Positions 57,660-64,000 of a stretch of 64,000 nt of DNA are shown piece by piece. Positions within the stretch are counted from its first letter, which is position 1. Every line of letters begins with the position of its first letter. The notes below the pieces were generated by a model. That model saw only the letters and a list, made by a program, of their open reading frames with translations. It was not told the origin of the DNA and searched no databases. Location: assembly GCF_000265075.1 (NCBI RefSeq), contig NZ_AJYA01000016.1:124001-188000 (forward strand), in the 5' to 3' direction. The stretch is from Nitritalea halalkaliphila LW7 (GTDB lineage: Bacteria > Bacteroidota > Bacteroidia > Cytophagales > Cyclobacteriaceae). The position numbers were made by a program, and so were the translations under genes.

Positions 57660-58420
57660 ATGGAGTCGAAAAAGTGTAGCCAAGAGCTTCAGGGAGGTTG
57701 GTTTAAGGATTGGTTCAATACGCCTTATTACCATTTATTATATCGAAATCGCGATATGCGAGAGGCGCAGTATTTTATCGACCGCTTAGCGGCTCAGCTG
57801 GACTTTCAGCCCGGCCAGGAGGCGATGGATTTAGCCTGCGGCAAAGGGCGGCACAGTATCTATTTAGCGGAAAAGGGTTTAGATGTCACGGGTTTAGATT
57901 TAAGCCAAGAAAATATACGGAGGGCAAGTGCCTCAGCACACGAGCGATTACGCTTTTATGAGCATGATATGCGGAGGGTGTTTGCAGAAGACAGGTTTGA
58001 TTATGTATTTAATTTGTTCACGAGCTTCGGGTATTTCGATGCGGACGAGGACGATTACTGTGTGATTCATGCGATAGCTCAGGCTTTAAAGCCAGGTGGT
58101 CGCTTGGTATTAGACTTTTTAAATCCGGCATTTTTACTGGATAATTTACAGGCACATGAAGAAAAGGTAATTGATGGGGTTCGTTTTCAGCTTAGGCGTC
58201 AGGTGCGTGATGGTTTTGTGGTGAAAGACATCGCGATTCAGGATGGCGCCATTAGTTTAGCGTACACAGAGCGGGTGAAGCTTATTAATAAAGATCGCTT
58301 TGAGTATTACTTTAGCTGCTGTGGGCTAGAGGTGGAGGAGCTTTTTGGTGACTATGCGCTGAACCCTATCATCCTTCTTGGAGTGAGCGGATGCTGTTTA
58401 TCGTCCGAAAAGGGGCTTAA
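57660..58420 (+). CDS. SAM-dependent methyltransferase (C-terminal frameshift)
   Basis: Class I methyltransferase of about 253 residues. GWFKDWFNTPYYHLLYRNRD start, SAM loop AMDLACGKGRHSIYLAEKG, VTGLDLSQENI, FDYVFNLFTSFGYF and LKPGGRLVLDFLN. One C is missing in the CCC at 58364-58366. Repair gives ALNPYHPSWSERMLFIVRKGA, the expected tail, ending at 58420; the unrepaired frame runs on to 58430 with an unrelated tail. Substrate unknown; paired with apbE. Confidence 0.88.
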
Positions 58421-58582
58421 AAGTTTTTAAAAAATAGTTGTGCTTATTTTTATGTAGTTTTTCCTCTTCCTGCGTAGATTTGGAAGATAGGCCTTTTAGC
58501 TAGTGGTAGTGTGTGGTTTTTCTTGCTTATGGCAATAAAAATTTTGATTTTTTCTGAATTCAAAAACGCTCCCCTTTCTTTA

Positions 58583-58613
58583 TTGCTAAATAGGTATATC
58601 TTCGCTAAATTTG
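58583..58613 (+). promoter_or_regulatory. Bacteroidetes promoter TTG-N20-TAAATTTG
   Basis: TTG at 58583-58585 and TAAATTTG at 58606-58613 with a 20-base spacer, a good fit to the TTTG/TAnnTTTG consensus; transcription would begin about 15 bases before the ATG at 58635. The tandem repeat at 58585-58620 covers nearly all of it. Confidence 0.6.
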
Positions 58614-58620
58614 TATATCT
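58585..58620. repeat. Tandem 17-bp direct repeat with 19-bp period in the promoter
   Basis: Copy one GCTAAATAGGTATATCT (58585-58601) and copy two GCTAAATTTGTATATCT (58604-58620) differ at two positions. The second copy contains the -7 box. A third GTATATCT core occurs at 59084-59091, between the InsA-like gene and the porin. The layout is that of an operator for two protomers on the same DNA face region. Confidence 0.75.
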
Positions 58621-58634
58621 AAACCCAAAATCCC

Positions 58635-59060
58635 ATGAATGAGCGTCCTATTTGTCCGAAATGTGATCATGATAAAGTAGTAAAAAGTGGCGTTGTAGGC
58701 GGTAGACAGCGTTATAAGTGTAAAAGTTGTAGCTACCACTTCACTGTAAATAAGATCGGAAAGTCGATCGATAAATACTATGTTGTGAAGGCGCTGCAGC
58801 TGTATATTGAGGGTATCTCATATCGTGAAATCGAAAGAATATTAGGTGTGAGTCATGTGTCGGTGATGAATTGGGTACGGCAATATAAGATTAAGGCACC
58901 GGAGAATTACGATTATAGACCGACATATAAGGTATTAAATCACACTGAGTTAGTAAAATTTTTAGCGAATAAAGAGAATTTAACCGAAACAGGGATGCTC
59001 ATTACAGAGCTAGGGGATAAGTTTATGATTATTAAGTGGGAGCGGTTTCGCAATAGATAA
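58635..59060 (+). CDS. InsA-like zinc-ribbon/HTH protein (transposase-derived, probable regulator)
   Basis: 141 residues. An N-terminal zinc ribbon with CPKCDHDKVVKSG and YKCKSCSYHF (four Cys), then a helix-turn-helix (YIEGISYREIERILGVSHVSVMNWVRQY), as in the N-terminal InsA part of IS1/IS1595 transposases. A C-terminal extension of about 45 residues follows. There is no DDE catalytic region, no InsB partner and no terminal inverted repeats. The intact frame, own promoter with repeats and fixed position before the uptake operon favour a domesticated DNA-binding regulator. Confidence 0.8.
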   Translation: MNERPICPKCDHDKVVKSGVVGGRQRYKCKSCSYHFTVNKIGKSIDKYYVVKALQLYIEGISYREIERILGVSHVSVMNWVRQYKIKAPENYDYRPTYKVLNHTELVKFLANKENLTETGMLITELGDKFMIIKWERFRNR

Positions 59061-59195
59061 TTTTTTAGCTATAGTTGGTTAACGTATATCTATCTGCGTT
59101 TTTTGATTGTGTGTAGCATTTTCCAACTTGGGGTATGCAAAAGCGGCTAGGGCCCAGTCGCTGCTGTAATTAACGACAAACCCAAGAAAACGAAA

Positions 59196-60659
59196 ATGAA
59201 AAAGCAGTTCTATACCGCATTACTGTCCTGCATCGCACTGTTCGGCGGCTCTGCGCTACATGCACAGGATAGCATTCCCCCTAATCCCAACCAGATCGCT
59301 TACGATAAAGCGGGCGTAAAGGAGTTCGTCGATCATACGTACAAGCCATTAACGCTGAAGTTAAGTGATGATGGGTCTAAATACATTCGATTTCTCGTGT
59401 GGAATCAGATGTGGGCTCGTGTGACAGAGAATAACCCTGGCACGATGGGTGTGGATGGCACACCACGAAATGTAACTCCAGATATAGGCATTCGTCGTGC
59501 ACGTGTTTTAGCTTATGCAGAGATTTCTCCTCGTTTTTTGATTTTAACACATTGGGGAATTAACAACCAGACATTTACTAACGGTGGTGTACCAGGTGGT
59601 GGAGCTACTGGTAATGCGGGTAATATCCCAGTAACGGTAGATCCCGTGACAGGTCAGGGTGTAGCAGCCGGTTTATCTGCTAAAAAGCCGCAGCTCTTCT
59701 TTCACGATATTTGGACAGAATTTAAAGTTACCGAACAGATTTACGTAGGTACCGGGCTTCATTACTGGAACGGTATATCCAGAATGACAAGTGCCTCTAC
59801 GCTAAACTTTCTCGCGATCGATGCTCCGATTTTCAACTGGCCGCTTATCGAATTAACAGACCAGTTTGCACGCCAGTTTGGCTTCTACACGAAGGGGCAG
59901 TTCGGGCGCGTAGATTACCGAATGGCACTAAATAAGCCATTTTCTATCGGTGCAGGTGGAAGCTTTGATGAGGCGAATCAGCGGCAGATTGCTGCGAATG
60001 TGGTGAATGACAACTGGGCCACGCAGGGGTACATCAACTATCAATTTTTAGAATTAGAGAATAATAAGCTTCCTTTTTTCGTGGGTACTTATTTAGGCAC
60101 GAAAAAGGTCTTTAATATCGGGGCGGGCTGGCACCACCATGGCTCAGCCACGAAATCCAAAACAGCTTTAGGAGATTCTGAATTTCACGACATTACACTA
60201 ATCGGAGTGGATGCTTTTTTAGATCTTCCACTGGATCGCTCGAAGGGTACGGCGCTAACCGCATATTCAGTATTCTACAATTATGATTTCGGGCCGAATT
60301 ACATGCGTAATGTAGGCATTATGAACATTGGCTTTGGAGCGGGCTCCACCCAAAATGGGCCAGGTAATGCGCAGCCGACGATCGGTACAGGTCAGATTTT
60401 CTATACACAAGCGGGCTATTTGTTGCCTCGTGACATCTTAGGGGATAAAGGGCGTCTTCAGCCTTTTGCTGCGACTACCTATAAAAACTTTGAATTCTTC
60501 CAGGATAGCTCTTGGCAGTATGATATCGGCTTTAACTATCTGGTAAATGCCCATCAGGCAAAGATTACGCTACAGTATAGTACGCGTCCTTTGTTTGAAA
60601 ACTTTCAGCGCTCGGGTTCTGCAGGCGAGTTCATCGTACAGACACACATCTTTCTCTAA
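59196..60659 (+). CDS. Outer-membrane porin
   Basis: 487 residues. Signal peptide MKKQFYTALLSCIALFGGSALHAQ, then alternating aromatic/polar beta strands typical of a porin barrel (for example FLVWNQMWARVTENNPG, YVGTGLHYWNGI, QPFAATTYKNFEFFQ) and a terminal strand ending VQTHIFL with a C-terminal hydrophobic residue. Leads the operon-like row porin, DUF4212, symporter, so it probably admits the same substrate through the outer membrane. Confidence 0.85.
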   Translation: MKKQFYTALLSCIALFGGSALHAQDSIPPNPNQIAYDKAGVKEFVDHTYKPLTLKLSDDGSKYIRFLVWNQMWARVTENNPGTMGVDGTPRNVTPDIGIRRARVLAYAEISPRFLILTHWGINNQTFTNGGVPGGGATGNAGNIPVTVDPVTGQGVAAGLSAKKPQLFFHDIWTEFKVTEQIYVGTGLHYWNGISRMTSASTLNFLAIDAPIFNWPLIELTDQFARQFGFYTKGQFGRVDYRMALNKPFSIGAGGSFDEANQRQIAANVVNDNWATQGYINYQFLELENNKLPFFVGTYLGTKKVFNIGAGWHHHGSATKSKTALGDSEFHDITLIGVDAFLDLPLDRSKGTALTAYSVFYNYDFGPNYMRNVGIMNIGFGAGSTQNGPGNAQPTIGTGQIFYTQAGYLLPRDILGDKGRLQPFAATTYKNFEFFQDSSWQYDIGFNYLVNAHQAKITLQYSTRPLFENFQRSGSAGEFIVQTHIFL

Positions 60660-60685
60660 ACATACCCAAAATAAATTCACACATT

Positions 60686-60948
60686 ATGCTCAACAACAAA
60701 TTTGACAAAGTAGCTTATTGGAAAAAGAATCTTTCCACGCTGCTCGGACTATTAATCGTCTGGTTTTTAGTCTCCTTTGGATTCGGAATCTACTTGTGGA
60801 TCAGTTAAACGAGATTCGTTTCGGTGGCTTTAAGTTAGGTTTTTGGTTCGCCCAGCAGGGATCCATTTACACCTTTATCGTACTGATTTTTATTTATGTG
60901 GTTCGCATGAATCAGATAGATCGGGAATTTGATGTAGATGAAAATTAA
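60686..60948 (+). CDS. DUF4212 sodium/substrate symporter small subunit (frameshifted)
   Basis: About 88 residues when repaired. MLNNKFDKVAYWKKNLSTL then a first membrane segment (LLGLLIVWFLVSFGFGI), and after a one-base loss near 60790 the second half LVDQLNEIRFGGFKLGFWFAQQGSIYTFIVLIFIYVV. The LNxIxFGGFKLGFWFAQQGS motif defines the family. Always encoded just before a VC_2705-type sodium:solute symporter, as here. Confidence 0.9.
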
Positions 60949-60979
60949 GAAAACGCTCACGCTTTAACGCTTTTACAAA

Positions 60980-62665
60980 ATGGATATTTTAACTTGGACA
61001 TATATACTGGTGGGCTTGTCATTTGCCCTCTACATAGGTATCGCGATTTGGACGCGTGCTGGCTCTACGAAAGAATTTTACGTGGCAGGTGGGGGAGTTT
61101 CTCCGCTGGCGAACGGAATGGCCACAGCAGCGGACTGGATGTCGGCGGCGTCTTTCATTTCCATGGCAGGAATTATTGCCTTCGCGGGTTATGACGGTTC
61201 GGTTTACCTCATGGGTTGGACTGGAGGTTATGTTTTACTCGCCTTACTCTTAGCTCCTTATCTGCGTAAATTTGGGAAATTCACGGTGCCTGACTTCGTG
61301 GGAGACCGGTATTACTCGAATAAGGCGCGCGTGGTAGCCGTTATTTGTGCGCTCTTCATCTCGTTTACTTACGTAGCGGGACAGATGCGTGGGGTGGGAA
61401 TTGTATTCTCTCGCTACTTAGAAGTAGACATTAACACGGGCGTTATCATCGGGATGTGTATCGTCTTTTTCTATGCCGTTCTAGGCGGTATGAAAGGGAT
61501 CACCTATACACAGGTAGCCCAGTATTGCGTACTTATCTTCGCTTACATGGTGCCAGCCATTTTCGTTTCCATGCAGCTAACAGGAACGCCGATTCCTCAG
61601 CTTGGTTTAGGTGGTACAGTAGCAGATGGAACTTTCCTTTTGGATAAATTAGATGGAGTTTTAGGTGATCTTGGCTTCGCTGAGTATACGAGCGGGCGTA
61701 AGGGGATGATTGACGTGTTTGCTATTACGCTTGCGCTTATGGTGGGCACTGCGGGACTTCCGCACGTAATCGTACGTTTCTTCACCGTACCACGTGTAAA
61801 AGATGCACGTTTATCTGCAGGATATGCACTTGTTTTTATCGCTATTCTTTACACGACAGCTCCTGCTATCGCGGCTTTCGGAATCTATAATACGATCGAC
61901 ACTGTGGCAGATAAAAACATCAACGAGCTTCCGGAGTGGGTAGATAACTGGGGTAAAACGAATCTGATAACGATTGACGATAAAAATGGTGACGGGGTGG
62001 TACAGTATTCTGCAAATGCGGAATTAAATGAGCTGAAAATCGACCGTGACATCATGGTATTAGCTAGTCCTGAAATCGCAAATTTACCGAACTGGGTAGT
62101 AGGTTTAGTAGCGGCGGGAGGTATGGCAGCAGCACTTTCTACAGCCGCAGGCCTTCTCTTAGTGATTAGTACATCGGTTTCTCGTGACCTTTTCAAGACC
62201 TTCAAGCCAGACATTTCAGAGAAATTAGAATTAGGCATCGCGCGTCTTTCTGCTGCAGTAGCTGTAGTGATCGCTGGTTACTTTGGCGTGAACCCTCCAG
62301 GATTCGTGGCAGAGGTAGTCGCCTTCGCTTTCGGTTTAGCAGCAGCTTCTTTCTTCCCGGTAATCATCATGGGAATCTTCTCGAAGCGTATGAATAAAGA
62401 AGGTGCTATAGCAGGTATGATTTCAGGATTACTCTTTACGCTAGCCTATATCATCTACTTTAAGTTTATTAACCCTGAGATTAATAACGCTGACCACTGG
62501 TTCTTAGGTGTTTCTCCTGAAGGTATCGGGACAGTAGGGATGGTAGTAAACTTTATCGTCACTTATGTGGTGTCAAAAATGACGCCAGAACCTCCTCAGA
62601 ATGTTCAAGATCTTATCGAGGAAATTCGAATTCCTAGAGGTGCAGGTGAGGCGGTAGATCATTAA
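60980..62665 (+). CDS. Sodium:solute symporter, VC_2705/ActP-like (acetate-type)
   Basis: 561 residues with about 13 membrane segments. FYVAGGGVSPLANGMATAADWMSAASFISMAGIIAFAGYDG and the KFTVPDFVGDRYYS region are SSS-family signatures near acetate/pyruvate permeases. VGTAGLPHVIVRFFTVPRVKDAR is the characteristic central motif. A periplasmic insertion near residue 310 (INELPEWVDNWGKTN) contains an Asp-rich stretch. Together with the DUF4212 subunit it should import acetate or another small monocarboxylate with Na+. The exact substrate is inferred. Confidence 0.9.
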   Translation: MDILTWTYILVGLSFALYIGIAIWTRAGSTKEFYVAGGGVSPLANGMATAADWMSAASFISMAGIIAFAGYDGSVYLMGWTGGYVLLALLLAPYLRKFGKFTVPDFVGDRYYSNKARVVAVICALFISFTYVAGQMRGVGIVFSRYLEVDINTGVIIGMCIVFFYAVLGGMKGITYTQVAQYCVLIFAYMVPAIFVSMQLTGTPIPQLGLGGTVADGTFLLDKLDGVLGDLGFAEYTSGRKGMIDVFAITLALMVGTAGLPHVIVRFFTVPRVKDARLSAGYALVFIAILYTTAPAIAAFGIYNTIDTVADKNINELPEWVDNWGKTNLITIDDKNGDGVVQYSANAELNELKIDRDIMVLASPEIANLPNWVVGLVAAGGMAAALSTAAGLLLVISTSVSRDLFKTFKPDISEKLELGIARLSAAVAVVIAGYFGVNPPGFVAEVVAFAFGLAAASFFPVIIMGIFSKRMNKEGAIAGMISGLLFTLAYIIYFKFINPEINNADHWFLGVSPEGIGTVGMVVNFIVTYVVSKMTPEPPQNVQDLIEEIRIPRGAGEAVDH

Positions 62666-62671
62666 GCCTAC

Positions 62672-62738
62672 AAGCGAGTTCTTTCCGGTCTTCTTCCTTA
62701 GCTTGGGAAGAAGTGCTGCGGAAGAACTCGCTTTTCCC
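62672..62738 (+). terminator. Long double hairpin terminator after the symporter
   Basis: AGCGAGTTCTT and AAGAACTCGCT outer arms enclosing an inner CTTCTTCC/GGGAAGAAG stem, followed by a T-rich stretch. It separates the symporter from the small membrane protein and kinase. Confidence 0.8.
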
Positions 62739-62802
62739 TTTTTGTTTCTGTTTTTAATTCCTCCGAAAATCCTGTATATTCAAGTGTAAAAGCGAATAGC
62801 TG

Positions 62803-63000
62803 ATGAAAGAATCGAAAAAAAAGCAGTATCTCATACTGATTTTTATTCTAGGACTGATCCTTTTTAACTATCCCGTGCTTGGCATGTATAATGTTCCCGA
62901 GCGCTGGTTAGGTATTCCTGTGCTCTTTATTATGGTGTTCTTCAGCTGGATGCTTTTAATCGTGCTTACGTTTTTTGTCACCAAAAAGGGGTCTGAATAG
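62803..63000 (+). CDS. Small membrane protein (65 aa), DUF3311-like, before the sensor kinase
   Basis: Two membrane segments (YLILIFILGLILFNYPVLGMY and LGIPVLFIMVFFSWMLLIVLTFFV) between basic ends (MKESKKKQ and KKGSE). The layout resembles DUF3311-type small subunits of SSS transporters. Its stop shares a base with the kinase start (TAGTG), so the two are translated together. It may be an accessory subunit of the transporter-like half of the kinase. Confidence 0.75.
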   Translation: MKESKKKQYLILIFILGLILFNYPVLGMYNVPERWLGIPVLFIMVFFSWMLLIVLTFFVTKKGSE

Positions 63001-64000
63001 TGCTTTCCGATAGTCTGATCATACTGTTCACATTTGGTTATCTGGCGCTACTTTTTGCGATCGCTTGGTATACGGAGCGTTCTGCTGAAAAAGGGCGTCG
63101 TCTAGGACAAAACCCCTATGTGTACGCCTTATCTCTGGCTGTTTACTGTACTGCCTGGACCTATTATGGCTCAGTGGGACAAGCTGCCACGCATGGATTA
63201 CAGTTTCTTACCACTTACATAGGCCCCACACTTATAGCTCCTCTCTGGTGGGTGGTCATGCGAAAAATTATTCGCATCAGTAAACTTCAAGGGATTTCCT
63301 CCATCGCAGACTTTATCTCCAGTAGATATGGTAAAAATGCTACTTTAGGAGCCATCGTTGCCGTTTTTTGCCTAGTGGGAATCATCCCGTACATTTCCTT
63401 ACAGGTAAAAGCCATCGCGAACTCTTTTAATATTCTGCATATTTCGAATCAGACTGAAGTCATGGCAAGCACCGTGTTCCGTGACACTGCTTTTTACCTT
63501 TCACTAGGTCTTGCATTTTTTACCATCCTCTTCGGTACACGTTCTATCGAAGCGAATGCCCGCCATGATGGTGTGGTGATGACCGTGGCATTCGAGTCGC
63601 TTTTCAAGTTATTCGCCTTCTTAGCGGCTGGGGTTTTTGTCACCTATTTTATTTTCGACGGTTTCGCAAGCATTTTTGACGCAGTCTCAGAAGCCGGATA
63701 TGAGGCCTTATTCACCTTGCGTGGTGAAAATAGAAATTTCGAATGGTTCTGGCTGAGCATCCTTTCCATGCTGGCCATGCTCTTTTTACCCCGACAGTTT
63801 CAGCTTGGCGTCATCGAAAACACAGATGAGCGCCATCTGGACAAAGCCATGTGGCTATTTCCACTTTACTTACTGCTCATTAATATCTTCGTCCTGCCCA
63901 TCGCGCTTGCTGGATTGACCTACTTCCAAGGGGATACGGTGAATGCCGATACCTTTGTCCTAGCCCTGCCGATCGCTAAAGATCAGGCTTGGTTAGCAGT
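63000..64000 (+). CDS. SSS-transporter-fused sensor histidine kinase, CbrA/CrbS-like (3' partial)
   Basis: GTG start at 63000 overlapping the preceding stop; the frame is open to the window end (333 codons). The visible part is the N-terminal sodium/solute-symporter-like domain: AYSL-like YVYALSLAVYCTAWTYYGSVGQAATHGLQFLTTYIGPTL, the IRISKLQGISSIADFISSRYGKN motif, and RQFQLGVIENTDERHLDKAMWLFPLYLLLIN. In CbrA and CrbS this domain precedes PAS, kinase and receiver domains; those would lie beyond the window. CrbS controls acetate use in Vibrio, fitting the neighbouring symporter. Confidence 0.85.
   Translation, partial: MLSDSLIILFTFGYLALLFAIAWYTERSAEKGRRLGQNPYVYALSLAVYCTAWTYYGSVGQAATHGLQFLTTYIGPTLIAPLWWVVMRKIIRISKLQGISSIADFISSRYGKNATLGAIVAVFCLVGIIPYISLQVKAIANSFNILHISNQTEVMASTVFRDTAFYLSLGLAFFTILFGTRSIEANARHDGVVMTVAFESLFKLFAFLAAGVFVTYFIFDGFASIFDAVSEAGYEALFTLRGENRNFEWFWLSILSMLAMLFLPRQFQLGVIENTDERHLDKAMWLFPLYLLLINIFVLPIALAGLTYFQGDTVNADTFVLALPIAKDQAWLA

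Noticed and set aside
58635-59060. Active insertion sequence
   Set aside because: No DDE transposase part, no terminal inverted repeats and no target duplication are visible; only the zinc-ribbon/HTH portion is present.
1-64000. CRISPR arrays, tRNA or rRNA genes, anti-phage islands
   Set aside because: Nothing with regular spaced repeats, cloverleaf-like ends or rRNA sequence was noticed, and the accessory genes expected of defence islands are absent.

Overview
The window reads as chromosome from a Bacteroidetes bacterium, most likely of the Cytophagales type. The evidence is gene content (DUF4270 lipoprotein, BatD, FAS1 lipoprotein, Kdo genes for an outer membrane, an AraC-panC-panD-GT5-DUF4270-glmS neighbourhood) and several TAnnTTTG -7 promoter boxes. 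Most genes are housekeeping. No tRNA, rRNA, CRISPR array, prophage or complete insertion sequence was seen.

Layout. 1-9149: end of a serine hydrolase, a divergent HisA homologue, a heme-lipoprotein/flavodoxin-fold reductase pair, a PLP gamma-family enzyme, a dienelactone hydrolase, envelope small proteins, a LOG-family protein and a lytic transglycosylase. 9241-14769: uvrA, then a LytS-type kinase with two LytTR regulators. 14791-17284: the Kdo operon kdsB-kdsA-kdsD. 17491-28324: PIN-PhoH protein, PLP decarboxylase, DUF368 transporter-aroE, phosphosulfolactate synthase, TPR protein, rfbC/PHP phosphatase/SDR operon and hflX. 28457-39752: large secreted BNR protein, AAA-VWA pair, FAS1 lipoprotein, prfA, AraC regulator, acyl-CoA dehydrogenase. 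39858-49928: metallopeptidase, panC-panD-flippase, GT5-like protein, DUF4270, glmS, recX, tpiA, prmA. 50031-58420: batD-aroC-dicarboxylate symporter, ruvB-queG, apbE-methyltransferase. 58635-64000: a transposase-derived zinc-ribbon/HTH protein, then porin, DUF4212 subunit, sodium/solute symporter, a small membrane protein and the start of a transporter-fused sensor kinase. The last block looks like a monocarboxylate (acetate-like) uptake and sensing module.

A dominant technical feature is about 22 single-base indels that split otherwise canonical genes (uvrA, prfA, aroE, aroC, ruvB, queG, prmA and others), mostly missing one base in a homopolymer or GC run. So many essential genes cannot all be dead, so these are treated as consensus errors and each split gene is annotated as one CDS.

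The strongest candidates for something new are: the InsA-like regulator whose own promoter carries a 19-bp-period tandem repeat beside the uptake module; a dispersed GGCC-centred palindrome family, often placed next to terminators; an apparently exported flavodoxin-fold reductase translationally coupled to a heme-c lipoprotein; and a HisA homologue with Trp in place of the catalytic Asp.
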